Shown one piece after another: positions 20,232-32,556 of a stretch of DNA of 64,000 bases. How positions within the stretch are numbered: the stretch's first letter is position 1; each line of letters begins with the position of its first letter. This stretch comes from Piliocolobus tephrosceles (taxonomy: Eukaryota > Chordata > Mammalia > Primates > Cercopithecidae), in the NCBI RefSeq assembly GCF_002776525.5, contig NC_045436.1, positions 164,996,756 to 165,060,755 of the forward strand, given 5' to 3'. The notes below the pieces were generated by a model. The model had not been told where the DNA came from and made no database searches. It was given only the letters and a program-made list of their open reading frames with translations. Both the position numbers and the translations under genes were made by a program.

Positions 20232-21287
20232 AAAAAAAAAAAAAAAAAAAAAAAAAAGAACACAGCTGCATTTAAGGAAAGCAGACCAAAGTTCCAGTTG
20301 AAATTTGATTTAAGTTTTGTGAAATGTTACAAAAGGTTAAAGAACAAGTATTTATCATTTCAAACACACTTAAAAATTTGCTATTTCTATGACAAAAGAC
20401 AATCCATCTTATTCTCATGGTTAGTTTTCTCCCAGTTCTTGCCACCCAGATCTAACTCTTTCTGTTCATCTTGGTGACCACGTATACGGAATAAAACGTT
20501 ATGAGATTATGATGTAATATCTACAGTCACATGGAAGACTAAACCTGATTGTTACATTGTAAATGGCATCAGTGTTAGTTGCAAAGTCAGAATTACAGAT
20601 CCAACTGTAGTCATCTTTTCATACAGACATAGCTTTAGTCTCAGTTGGTCTTTCTGTCTGTCTTTCTCTCTCCCTCCTTCCTCCTCCCTGCCCTGTACTC
20701 TTTCATTTCCCTTCCCTCTCTCTTTTTCTGTTGACTCAGACAAATAAACCCACTAAAACATATTGCCTTTGATATTGTCTCTGACCCGAGGTCATAGAGA
20801 AAAGACTCAAAATGAAAATAGAAATGAAATCAGACCCATAAATGGATGCCAGAGGGGATGATACAATAAAGGACAAAAAGACTGGTCCAAGCCTCTCGTT
20901 TTCTCCACAAAATGACTTGCAGTGTGAACAATGGCTCACTTTTGCAGTTTTTGTCCTCCAGTGACAACAGCAATGAGGGAAATTGTTTCAAGTCCTGAAC
21001 TGTCTCTGCTGAGTGCTACAGGAAAGCACGCTGTCCCCAGTTGCCAAGTTGCTGCAGTTGGTCGCAGACATCAGAGTGCTCACCTTGGCCTGAGTGAGTC
21101 ATGCTGAGTTCACACAGGTTCATGTGCAAAAAGGTGCTACTGAAAAGATCATGTTTCTCTGACTTTGTCTCTGAGTACCTGCCCTAAACAGCATGCTTGT
21201 CAGCACTCCAGCAGGCAGGAACCTTTGGATGTCTCATTTAGGAGTGTGGGCTGAGTTTCAACGTGCTGAGGAGTAGAAAGGTAAGAA
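20232..21287. repeat. Duplicated contig segment, copy B
   Basis: Second copy of 18774-19831. It also begins in the poly-A tail of the same Alu and then runs on without a break into unique sequence at 21288, so this copy is the one joined to the downstream contig. Confidence 0.95.
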
Positions 21288-23537
21288 TAAGCAGTTCATA
21301 TAAGGGACACCTCCTGAGATGAGCTGCAGCTGCATTCACCTCCATGGGGCAGGCCAAACTTTGAGAGGTGTAATGCTTTTAGATGTCAGTCAAAATAAAA
21401 TTTTATGTGATATTACAACAAAGTTTATTACTCAAATACTCCTATAATAGGAAAAGAGAATACTGTACCCTATGACTTCCAGAATGACAGTAATTGAAAC
21501 TGATCCTGGTAATGCAGTTGATGGCCAGTAAAGGTGGGAAACATATATTCAGGTTGTTGAGAACTTCTTAACTTATTTCAAGAGCGAAGAGAAAGAGACA
21601 CACAGAAAAAAATAGCCTAAAAGCTCAAATTCCACATCTAGGCAGAGAAACTCCTGAATGCGACTTTCTCCATTATTAACCTTACACTTTATATCATGTG
21701 TTACGACCTCTCACAATCTGAAGGGAATGAAGTAGGTCAAAAACAGTAACAAAAAACATTCTCCAAAAGCTCTACATATTCTACCATCCCAACCCTAACA
21801 ACCTTTTAACCCCACACACCATTCACAGGCTGAATAGCACAAGGTCACATATCTAATTTCCAGTTCTTGCATTTCTTCTTTAAAAAAATTTCCTGACCTT
21901 AATCTGTCAGAGTGGTTTCCAATTCCCAATGATTTGCCAAGAATATAGATTATTACTGACATTGGAGAGATTAGGCAACTAGATAAGTGAGTATGCGTTT
22001 GTCACCTCTGAAAGTCTCCAATAGCTGTGCCAGAAACACAAGTTGTTTTAGCTCAAGGTGTGCTAAGAATAGAAGGTGTGGAGTAACAGATGTGTCTTCA
22101 CACCATCACTGGGCTGGGTGCTGGAAATACAAAGATTGACAGTTCCTAATCTTTTTAGCTCATTGATTTTGCTGAGAGTGAGAGAGGACAACTAAGTAAA
22201 CAGTTATGGCAGATAAATTACTGACAGCTGTTTTAAAAATTAAGCTGACTAGCGCTTCTCTAAAAACATTTGCATGCAGAGGTGGAGATGGGGGCAAGTG
22301 GCTCCAAATGGTGATCCTGTCTTAACTAGTTCATCTCAATTAACTTCATGTGTACCTATTTGATAGAACCCAGAGTATGGTTGACCTTTAATCAATAATG
22401 GGAAATTCCTCATTCCATCCAGCATATGTAACTGCTACTCCTTTAACAAAGGGCAAGGGTGGGTTTCCCAGGACGCAAGACGATATACTTGGGCTCTGGG
22501 CATCCTGATTTAAGCAAATTAGCTAAACTAGCATAAAGGCCACCAAGTCAGGCAATTCTTGACATTTACTAATAAAATGTAAAGGGTTGTGTTTATAAAT
22601 AAATACATGCAAATAATTATGTTCTTTCAAAGTGCAAGGATGAATTAATCTACTTACCAATCCATCAAGAGAGCTACATATAGTTTCCTCTGACTAAAAT
22701 GTGGCAGAGATTTTATCTCAGCACCTACTGACATGAATGTCATTGGGCTGTTGGATGGGTTATGTCTGATGTGTCCTCTTTCCTTTCTGCATCACGTGGA
22801 CAGAGGACCTGTCTCAAATAACCTTCATGGCATCCTTAAGTGTTGTTATTCATATGTTTGATCTTATCTCCAGGATTTTGCATTGTCACGCTCTTCTGTA
22901 ATGATAACGTGAAATGGGTATGATGAATTCAGCTGGCAACATAGAAAAACTGACCTTTAGTTGTGTGGCATGGTGTCTACTCATATATTCAACACTTTTA
23001 CCAAAGACAAACAAGGCGATTTGTCCTAAGGGTTTCCAGTTTCTTCATATGTCCAGAGTCTACAATCTAGCTTTGCATGGAGCCAGATTAAGGGAAATCA
23101 AAATATCTGACCCATACTGTCAAGTTCTCTAAAATTGCCTTTACTACATTGTATTTTGGAATGTTGTCATCAGGCTATATTTTAAATTGTCTTTTAAAAG
23201 GGCCCTGTGAAACTTGTTATATGTACTGTAGGTGCGCCAGTGAAGACATCATTATCTTCCATAATGTCATCTTTATGACAATCCTGGGAATGATTTCTAT
23301 TTAATCTTAGTCCCAAGAATTGTTGTGTCTCTCCCACGTAATGGTCTGTTTGTGCTTTTAACTCATAAATACTAGGGATGAGTTACCAGATTTTTCAATA
23401 GATAGAAATGTGTTCTCTTCCCTGCTTTCTGAAAAAGTATTCCCAAGTATTCTGAAGCTTTCTAAAAGGTACTTTTCATTTTTTGCTTTCATTTCATAAT
23501 AACCTTTTTTAAAAAATGACATAAGGATATTCTAGGA
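21288..23537. other. Low-repeat sequence, no gene recognised
   Basis: One of the least repetitive parts of the window. A fragment near 22105-22235 ('ctgggctgggtgctggaaatacaaagattgac') resembles an ancient repeat. A 72-codon plus frame at 22914-23132 has no recognisable domain. Confidence 0.5.
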
Positions 23538-23735
23538 GAGGGTTCAGCAACCCTTTTCTGTTAAAGGGCCAGATACTAAGTATTTTAGACTTTGAGAACT
23601 ACACATGTCTCTCAGGCATATTCTTTGTGTTTTTTTAACACTTAAAATTGTAAAAAATATTCTCAACTCATGGGCCTTATGGAAATAGGGGTAGACTGGA
23701 TTTTGCCCACAAGCTGCAGTTTGCCAACCCCTCTT
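23538..23735. mobile_element. hAT-Charlie-type MITE
   Basis: Left end 'gagggttcagcaaccctttt' with 'ctgttaaagggccagatac', right end 'cacaagctgcagtttgccaacccctc'. The ends form degraded terminal inverted repeats typical of the MER1-like hAT group. Confidence 0.72.
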
Positions 23736-24544
23736 GTAGAATCACTGGATGACCTCATATTTCTGAAAAGTGCCAATGTGATTACAGGGTCTTCACACTT
23801 GTCTTTGCACTAATGTTTATGTTGGTGTCAAGTAGTTCCATTTACACTGACATGAGCTAACGAGAAAATAAGACTAACATTAAGAGTAAATGACATATTT
23901 GGTCTAAATGACCAAAGTATAAGTGTAAATGACATATTTGGTCTACATGACTTGGCCAAATGTCATAAAGGCAACTCTACAAAGGAAGGTTTCACAGTTG
24001 TTTAAAAAATGGTGAGAGAATTAACGCAGCACACAGCCCACAGTGATGACAGAACCATGTAAACTCACAATGATGTAAGTTTGTTCCATATGGAACAGAA
24101 TTCTCATCTATAGTCACATTATGAGGGGCAATTTCATTTCAGTGAAACAGCAGAATGTATCAAATTAAATGAATGTTACTAGTTGGATATCAGTTAGTTC
24201 TGTCATTTTGTTTATGTTTAACTTGCTAGTTTCATTTGGTCTTATACTTGTGTAAACACATTGCAGAATCCACATCCATACCCCTTGTTTCAAAACACAG
24301 TTCTGCTGCTTACTACCACAATTGGAGACACTAACTCACTAAACCAGATATCTTTGAAAACTTGTTACAGATATTTAATATCTTTGAAATTGTTTTCTTA
24401 TAGTTAGTATTTTCAGGGTTTTCAGATTTTTACTTCATATTGAGTAGTTTTTAGCCCTAAGCATGATTCTGCTTTATCTCCCACCCCACCCTATATAAAC
24501 TGCTTACAAGTAGCTAGTGGGGGAAATTCATGTCCTTTGATAAT
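23736..24544. other. Low-repeat sequence with a short tandem duplication
   Basis: Positions 23886-23924 and 23925-23951 repeat 'gtaaatgacatatttggtct' with a 39-bp period. Nothing else recognised. Confidence 0.55.
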
Positions 24545-25765
24545 AAGCAGTAAAAAAGAAGTGAGGAAGAACAGGATCTATAGAGCAACATTATGGAAAA
24601 TAATTACAAAAAAAAATAAGAAGGTCAAATGGCAAAGTATCCTGAAAAGAAAACAAGTTACCACAAAATAGATGAAAAATATGGTCAAACATTTTGTGAT
24701 AAATTTTAAAACAAGTGAACAAAATGCATTGAAGTAGTTGCCTCTGTAAAGCAAGAACATAGTACAGAAATAAAAAAGCACACAAGAGAGATGGTGAAAC
24801 AGAATATGCATGAAATGGAAACTAACAGATTTCAGGGAAAAAAGTAAAAGAAATAAAACTCAAAAAAGTAAAGGCAAAATTAGAAGACATATAAGGAAGG
24901 AAAAATACAGCAAGGTGCATAGAGGACTTAAAAGACAACACCATAAAGTTACAATAAAGAAACTCATTTTTAAAAACTTATTATTAGAAGGAAAAAGTAA
25001 TTAAAATGTAGAACAGGCAAAGAATATATTAAAGCCCCCCAAAGGGATCTAGAAATAATGAAACAGAATTATTGTTTAAAAAATATAATTTGGAAAAAGC
25101 ATTCTTGAAATAGTAGATGATTTAAATACATATATTGTTGAAGCACAGCATGCCTTAGGAAAAATGGACTCATATGGTCAACATTAAACATACCCTAGTA
25201 CATTTACATGACTTCAAGAACAAAAATTTCTTTTGAGCAGCCAGCCAACCTCAAAATACCATTATTGAACCAGGTAAGGAGATGAAATCCAAATCCATTC
25301 AGTTTGAAATTTTTCTACCACTCTGAGGAAAGAAAGATTTAAGCAATGGAAACACTTTAATTGAATGAGAATCATTAAAGACAGATTTATAGGACTTGTC
25401 TGTGTATTACAGAGATCTTTTTGTAGTCTAATCAAGAGTTAGCAGAAATGGCATTTATTGGGAAAGAAACTGAAGGAAAAAGTTTCTCCAGTAAGCCAGA
25501 TGCTTTATAAAACAACTCTTCTCTGCTGAATGTAGCAGAAAGTTTCAAGTAATTTCTCATAAATATGGTCAAATATTGCTATATTCAAATATCCAACCCA
25601 AACCTCAAATTCTACATAATAAAACAAGAAAAAAAATTTCATGAGGAGATAATGATGACAAGTATAATATTCAAAGAAATTTCTCAGAACAGTTACCAAG
25701 CTTAGCAAAATTTAGTTAATGGAAGAAGAGTATTAAAAGCAACAGCCACCTTTAAGAGGAGAAGG
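24545..25765 (+). mobile_element. HAL1-like LINE (3' half)
   Basis: A-rich sense strand with fragments such as 'gcctctgtaaagcaagaacatag', 'aaactcatttttaaaaac', 'cctcaaaataccattattgaacc' and 'actcttctctgctgaatgtagcag', which match the HAL1 (half-L1) layout as I recall it. Frames are broken. An old L1 ORF1-type origin is an alternative. Confidence 0.55.
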
Positions 25766-25769
25766 CAGA

Positions 25770-25907
25770 AAGGTGCGGTGGCTCATTCCTGTAATACTAG
25801 CACTTTGGGAAGCCCGGGTGGGAAGATCTTTTAAAGCCAGGAGTTCAAGGCCAGTCTGAGCAACATAGAAAGACCCTACCTCTCAAAAAAAAAAAAAAAA
25901 AAAAAAA
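25770..25907 (+). mobile_element. Free left Alu monomer (FLAM)
   Basis: A single left monomer, 'ggtgcggtggctcattcctgtaat' to 'gcaacatagaaagaccctacctctc', directly followed by poly-A with no right monomer. Length about 138 bp. Confidence 0.85.
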
Positions 25908-26799
25908 GAGGAAGCATCTATGGTATTTTCTGCCTACACTTTCCTGATGTCTGAAAACTGCCTGGTGCCTACGATTCTCCATCCTCATGCCTTTAGTAGG
26001 AGCTAAATGGATTTTACCTGACCTACCACTATCCACTTGTCAGCAAGCATGTGGGATGTAGACCCAAATCAGGCCAATCGGAGCCTTCTTGGGAAATTTT
26101 GGAACCAGGATCATGACCCTGCTCCTGCCATTAGAAGAAACTGTTCATTTCTGAGGCTCTGGAATTGCATCAGTTAGATTTACCACCACACAGAGGAAGC
26201 TGGTCTGCAATCAGAGAAAATGAAGTCAAATGTCAGAAAGAGGTAGAGATGAGGTTTCCATTCCCTATTACTTTCATATATTTTGATCCAGTTGTTTCTG
26301 TTATCCAGCCACAAACATGCTCTTCTTGTAATTCTTTTATTCCATAAATAAATACATTTCTACTTTTCCTAAGTTATATTAAATTTCTGACACTAGCAAC
26401 CCAATATGTTCTGAAGAATACACACCCAATCAAGTAGAGAGTATAACAGAAGTGGTTTCTTAAGGGCAAGAAATGTTTAATAAACAGTGGAGAAAAAGCT
26501 ACTAGAGAAGCAGAAGATTTTGAGATGGAGGAGAAAAAGAAAGATACAAATATGTTAGGTAAGGATATCCCAAGGTGGTCATAGATATGTGGTTTTAGAA
26601 GAAAAAGAGCTATATAGAATATATATATGAAAGAAACTAATCTTTCTTTTCTGTGAAGGAAATGCAGTCTATGACCTTAAGATGTTCACAATGTCTACTA
26701 TATGCTAAAGTACAGCAGTGTGGTAAAACATACACATTCATATTTTTACTGAAGGGATAAAAAGAACGTTATAAGGAGAAGAGAGTGCTAACAAGAACT
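25908..26799. other. Unassigned sequence
   Basis: Around 26040-26345 there is a weak resemblance to an ancient repeat ending in 'ataaataaatac'. No gene. A/T-rich runs near 26600-26640. Confidence 0.45.
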
Positions 26800-26995
26800 T
26801 GGGTTCAAATTCATTTACATGACCATAAGCAAATTACTGGATCACTGTGTGCCTTGGTTTTTATCTGCAAAATGGGTAAAATAACAGTACCTATCTAATG
26901 CACTTACTATAGGAAATGAGAGATACAGCATGGAAAACAATTTGTGCAGTCTTGGGAGCATTATGATTGCTCACTAATATTAGTTACCATTACTA
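26800..26995 (+). mobile_element. MIR SINE
   Basis: 'cttgggttcaaattcattt', 'ctgcaaaatgggtaaaataacagtacctatctaatg' are MIR core landmarks in sense order. Confidence 0.85.
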
Positions 26996-27039
26996 TCACT
27001 ATTACTCTTGAGTTACTCCCCTACCCCATCACTTTTAGT

Positions 27040-27205
27040 AAGTATTTTACTGATTTTATATCATTTGATCATCGAGAATTAAATAATCACTATCCTTAGT
27101 TTACAGATAAGGCTTAGATATTAAATAACTTGCTTAGAGTCACACAGCTAGAAAATGGCAGACTCCACATCAGAGCCCATGCAGCATGACTCTAGAAGTT
27201 CCCCC
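27040..27205 (+). mobile_element. MIR SINE (second copy)
   Basis: 'ttagtttacagataaggc', 'aataacttgcttagagtcacacagctagaaaatggcag' match the other half of the MIR core. It lies just after the previous MIR in the same orientation. Confidence 0.85.
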
Positions 27206-27289
27206 TTTTGCTTATAAATCACATGGCCTCCATATTGAATTTATTGTTTTCAAAAATATGTTCTGAATTCTTTCTGTGGTTTTTCTGTT

Positions 27290-27430
27290 GCCTATTTTCC
27301 TTCCTTCCTTTCCTTCCTTCCTTCCCTCCTTTCCTTCCCTCCCTCCCTCCCTCCCTTCCTTCCTTCCTTCCTCTCTCTTTCTCTCTCTGTCTCTCTCTTT
27401 CTCTTTTTCTCTCTTTCTCTCTGTTTCATT
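27290..27430. repeat. Polypyrimidine tract (TTCC)n/(TCTT)n
   Basis: About 140 bp almost purely C/T on the plus strand, from CCTT units through CCCT to TCTCTTT units. It abuts the T-rich tail of an antisense Alu and probably grew from it. The open frames across it are low complexity. Confidence 0.95.
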
Positions 27431-27718
27431 GAGATAGGGTCTCACCCTGTTGCCCAGGCTGGAGCGCAGTGGCACAATCTCGGCTTACAGCAGCCTCATC
27501 CTCCCAGGCTCAAGTGATCCTGCCCACCTCAATCTCCCAAGTAGCTGGGGCTACAGGCGCATGACATCACACCCAGCTAATTTTTTTTTTTTCATATTTT
27601 TGATAAAGATGAGGTTTTGCCACGTTCCCCAGGCTAGTCTTGAACTCCTGAGCTCAGCATTCCTCCCACCTTAGCCTCCCAAAGTATGACCCATTGCAAT
27701 AATAGGGGTGAGTCACTG
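27431..27718 (-). mobile_element. AluJ SINE
   Basis: Antisense: 'gagatagggtctcaccctgttgcccaggctggagcgcag', 'gggctacaggcgcatgaca', 'gttccccaggctagtcttgaactcc'. The end is degraded ('cccaaagtatgacccattgc'). High divergence suggests AluJ. Confidence 0.9.
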
Positions 27719-28413
27719 CACCATTTCTATTCTGATTTTTATTATTCCCTTCCTTCTGCTATTTGTTGGTGTAGCTTCTTTTTCTAGTTCTTTTAGGTAT
27801 AATGTTAGACTATCTATTTGAGATCTTCTTTCTTTTTTAATGTAGGCATTTATTGCAATAAATTTTCCTCTTAGAAATGGTTTTGCTGCATCCCATAGGT
27901 TTTGGTATAGTGTGATTTCATTGTCATTTATCTCAAGATATTTTTAAAATTTCTCTTTTGATTTCTTCTTCAACCCATTTGTTGTTTAAGCACGTTGTTT
28001 AATTTCCACAACAACATTTTTTTTTAATTTTTCAAGATTCCCTTGGGTTACTAATTTCTAGTTTTACACCACTGTGTTCTGAAACAATACTAGCTATGAT
28101 TTCAATATTCTTGAAATTTTAAAACCTTGTTTTGTGGCCTAAAGTATGGTCTATCTTGGAGAATGTTCCATGTGTGATATAAAAAGTTGTGCATTCTGCA
28201 GCTATTGGATGGAAAGTTTTGTATATGTCTGTTTGGTTTATTTGGTCAAAAGTGCAATTTGAGTCCATTACATACTTATTTGTTTTCTATCTGGTTCATC
28301 TATTCATTACTGAAAGTGGAGTATTAAAGTTCCCTACTATTATTATATTTCTATCTATTTTGCTTTTCAGGTTTATAATTGTTTACATTATGTATTTAGG
28401 TGTTCCAATGTTG

Positions 28414-28485
28414 GATATATATAGAGATATATAGATATAGATATCCGGATATATAGATAGATAGATAGATAGATAGATATATGTG
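28414..28485. repeat. (TAGA)n/(TA)n microsatellite
   Basis: 'agatagatagatagatagat' run with flanking TA-rich units, inside the L1. Confidence 0.93.
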
Positions 28486-30390
28486 CAATTTTAAGTCTTC
28501 TTGATTGTCAGACCACTATATCATTAAATAATTACCTTCTTTGTCTCTTGTGATAGTTGTTTTAATTGAAGTCTGATTTATCAAATGTAAGTATAGCCAT
28601 TCTTGCTCTCTCTTAGTTACATGTGTCTGTAAACATAAATGAGTCTCCTACAAGCAGCATGTAATTGGATTGTATCTTTTATCCATTCAACCACTCCATC
28701 TTTTTATTAATGGATTGAATCTATTTACAAAGTTATCATTTATAGGTAAGGACTTACTACTGTCATTTTATTATTTGTTTTCCAGTTCCTTTCTTCCTCT
28801 CTTGTTGTCTGTTTTGTGGTATGATAATTTTCTGTGGTATTAAGCTTTTATTCCTTTCTTTATATTGTTTGTATATCTGCCATTTTTTTTGTTTTGCAGT
28901 TACCATGAGGCTTACATAAAACATCTTATAGTTTTAATCAGTTACTTTAATCTGATAACAACCTAACTTCTATCACATACAAAAACTCTAGACTTTTACT
29001 CTCCACCCCCTACAACTTACGTTTTTGATGTCATGCATCTTTTCATGTTGTATATTTCTTAACTTATTGTAGCTGTAGTGCTGTAGTTATTTTTGACTGT
29101 TTTGACTTTTAATCTTCATACTAAGCAGATATATAATTTACATACCACCATTATAGTATTGGAGTATTCTAGACTTGACTATGCATTTTTTTCCACTAGT
29201 GAGTTTTATAGTTTCATATATACTTACAATAGTAATTATCATGCCTTTTTCTTTTCTTTTCTTTTTTTTTTGCTTAAAGAACTTCCTTAAGCACTTCTTT
29301 TAGGATGGGTCTAGTGGTGATGGATTTAGCTTTTACTTGTCTGGGTAATATTTGATGCCTCTTTTATTTCTGAGGGATAGCTCTGCTGGGTATAACATCC
29401 ATAGCTGAAAGGTTTTCCTTGTAGCACTTTGACTGTATCATCCAATTGTTTCCTTGTCTGCAAAGTTTCTGTTGAGAAATCTACTGATATATTCTAATGC
29501 AGATTCCCTTGTATGTGACTTGATGCTTTCTCTTGATGCTTTTAAAGTTCTTTGTCTTTCAGTTTTGACAGTTTTATTATAATGTGCCTTTGAGAGAACC
29601 TCTTTGGGTTAAATATGTTTAGGAATCTTGGAGCTAAGTGGATCTGAATGTCCATATCTCTCCCAAAATGGGAAATTGTCATCCACTATTTTATTAAATA
29701 AGCATTTTGTCCCTTCTTAAATCTCTTGTCCTGAAAATCTCATAATGCAAATATTTATTTGCTTAATGATATCTCATAAGACCCAAAGAATATCTTCACT
29801 CTTTTTCATTCTTTTTTCTTTTGTTTCCTCTAAGTCAGACTAAGTCACAAATGACCTATCTTCAAGTTCACAGAATCCTTCCTTTGTTTTCTCTAGTCTG
29901 TTATTGAAGCTTTCTATTGTATTTTTAAACTTTATTTTATTGATTAAATTCACTAGCTATAAGATTTCTGTTCTTTTTTATTATATCTTTCTGTTGAATT
30001 CCTCATTCAGATAATGAATTATATTCCTAATTTCATTGAATTGCCTATTTGTATTCACTTGTGTCTCGCTAATAATAAAGAATATTATTATGAATTCTTC
30101 TTCAGGCAATTTGTAAATTTCCATTTCATTAGGGTCAGTTACTGGAGAATTATAGTGCTCCTTTGGTGATGTCATGTTTCCTTGTTTTCTATGTTTCTTG
30201 TGTTCCTGCACTGATGTCTGCACATCTGATTGTGTAGTTACCTCTTCCAAACTTTACAGAGTAGTTTTTGTAGAAGGCTTTCACTGGAAGGTGGGCCTGA
30301 GGTTGCTGGTTGGGCGAAGTGCAGTGGCTGTGGTTCTGTGTGGGCACAGTGATATAGTCTCTGTGCAGCTTCTTCAATTGTGATCAATGT

Positions 30391-30438
30391 CAGTGATAAC
30401 TGACATACCTTGGTCAGTGACGACTGACATACCTTGGC
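30391..30438. repeat. 24-bp tandem duplication in L1 5' region
   Basis: 'cagtgataactgacatacc' at 30391 and 'cagtgacgactgacatacc' at 30415: a 24-bp period, two copies. Confidence 0.88.
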
Positions 30439-32031
30439 ACCTTGGTGGTCTAGGTTGCAGGAATTTGTGGAAATAATGGTGGCTGTATATGTTATTATGG
30501 CAAGAACTTTGGGAATCATTCTGTTCTTATCTTCCCCCACAGTGGGGGGTCCTGTGAAGTTACTGTAACACCTGGGACTTGAGACACAGGTTCACATTCC
30601 CAGGCCCAAGTGGATGCAGTTCTTCCAGAAAGCTGGGATCTATTGCTTTGAGGCAAACTCTAGCAGCTCAAACCCAGGAGACTATAATGTAGCTATGTTC
30701 TGACCCTGGAAAACAGGGTACAGCACTGGTGCAGCTCCGGAGAAGAAGGGATGTTCCAGAGACTAAATCCTCAGGGAACAGTGCAGAGCTACAATTCAGA
30801 TCCTGGAACCAACAGGACATAGAAGCAGCTCAGGATCTGAGGGATGAGATACCACACAGTGTGGAGTTGGGACCCTGGGATGGTGGGACATGACAGAAGC
30901 CCAGGCTCTGTGAGTCTGGGTATAGTAGCAGCAAGTACTCAGGAATGCAAGACGCCACTGACTTGGGGTTGGTGCAGCAGCACCAACTACTCCAATGAAG
31001 CAATGACTTCATTCCCTGGAAAGGTGGGACATCTCAGCAGCTCAGATGGGTGGAGATTAGTCCAGTTACAGGTAGGCAGGAACTGTGACTGTTTGGCCTG
31101 GAGAGGGAAGTGGCACAGCTCAGCCAGGGCTGTGATTCCCTGGGACTTGAGGTACAATATCTTCTCGGCTCCAGAAAGCATGGCTACGTGGATTAGTGGG
31201 GACTCCAGATGCCTGGGGAACAGGGTACTGTATCAGCTGTGATTCTGGGGCATATGACTAGTCTGGTATGCCAGAGTTATCAGAGCTGCTAGGTTCAGGA
31301 AGCTGCCTCACCTGTGGTGCTAGAAGGTGAGGTGCAATTGATGGCTCTGGTGTGCAGAATATCGGCTCTGGGGGCAGACCATCACTGGATGTTGGCCTTA
31401 AGTGGAAGTGCACCAGCAGCTAGAATGTGCGTGATGGAACAGCTATACAGTAGTTTGGCCCAAGGGAGGAGGGCACAGTAGCAGCTTGGCACACTATGGA
31501 GTATGAATGTTGCCAAAGCAGCAAAGTCTCAGGAATGGAGGGGTGGTGCAACGGGTGTTCACCCCTGGAGCAGGATGCACTCTAATAGTGTCTCTGGTTC
31601 CAAAATGGTGTAGTGCAGTAGCAATACAGGCCACAGAATAGTGGGGAGGGGGCAGTGGCAAGAAGTGAAGCCAGGGCGTGGTATTGTCACCTTCTCTGAA
31701 TGTAGCTCAGCATGTGACTCTAGGGAACTCCCTCAGTTGAGTTTAGAACTTCTGAGGACTGTAGGAGTCTCTGGTAACAAAGGCTGCGGGTGTCTGCAGT
31801 GGTAATCAGGGTTGCTGGGATCCTCTTGCTTATTTTTTCCCTGCAGAAATGAGTCCCTCCTGGTTCCAAGCTGATTCCAACTGAGGGGATGGAGTGGTGG
31901 AGGTGAGGTGTCTTCTTCCCTTCCCTATGCAGCCATCCTGGGTTTCTGTGCTCTACAGGATTTCTGCTGCTTCTTTGCTATTCTCTAGAGCTCTCCTTTA
32001 GTTATTTTGGTCAAAATGTAGTTGCTTATTC

Positions 32032-32035
<4 letters not shown>

Positions 32036-32081
<46 letters not shown>
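32036..32081. repeat. (TG)n microsatellite
   Basis: About 22 uninterrupted TG units close to the 5' end of the antisense L1. Confidence 0.97.
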
Positions 32082-32082
<1 letters not shown>

Positions 32083-32135
32083 TAGAAGGAAGGATGCTAG
32101 GAGCTTCTACATGGCCATCTTGTTGATGTCACTCC

Positions 32136-32556
32136 AAGCAAATTTCAATAAGCCTGTAAGACAGCCAAAATAATTAGATGGAATACTGTCATCTACTGCT
32201 TTCATCCTTTAGACATGGGCAATGTCTACAGCTTTTCACAAGGCCCATCAAGCTTTCTATATGAGCCACAAAACTGCATACTGAATTATTTAAAGCTTTC
32301 ACAACTTTCAGAGTATCTGCAGTATCTGTATTTCATAGTGTTTAGGAAGAATAAATAATGTTACATTCCAGTATCCTGATAACATAGTCTTTAAGATGAG
32401 GGTCATAAAATTGTCTTGTATGTTAAAAACTCATGATAAAGATTAGAGCAGGGACATGATAGGTACTTAATGAATGTATTCAGAGATTAATATAGAAATG
32501 AACAATAAATTAATGTAATAATAAACAAAAACTCTTTGGGTAGGATCCTAGCCACG
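32136..32556. other. Unassigned sequence
   Basis: AT-rich, with no recognisable feature. Confidence 0.45.

Larger units (their letters stand above)
27719..32135 (-). mobile_element. Old L1 (L1M) with preserved 5' end
   Basis: Antisense LINE-1 of about 4.4 kb. 27720-30000 matches L1 ORF2-type sequence read backwards ('gctgcatcccataggttttgg', 'gtagttaccatgaggcttac'-like runs, 'gtcttcttgattgtcagaccac'). 30000-30250 is ORF1-like. 30250-32135 is a GC-richer 5' UTR. The far end 'catggccatcttgttgatgtcactcc' is the reverse complement of an L1M start ('ggagtgacatcaacaagatggc'). The 3' end is missing at the Alu boundary. All frames are broken, so it is inactive. Confidence 0.8.

Noticed and set aside
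19744..20301. 150-175-codon frames across the 400-N gap
   Set aside because: The frames are almost entirely unknown residues from N; they are an artefact of the gap.
18774..21287. Recent segmental duplication
   Set aside because: Copy boundaries coincide with gaps and the same Alu tail, so an unmerged contig overlap is the simpler reading.
27208..27475. Frames on both strands of 74 and 87 codons
   Set aside because: They are low-complexity peptides from the polypyrimidine tract and the neighbouring Alu.
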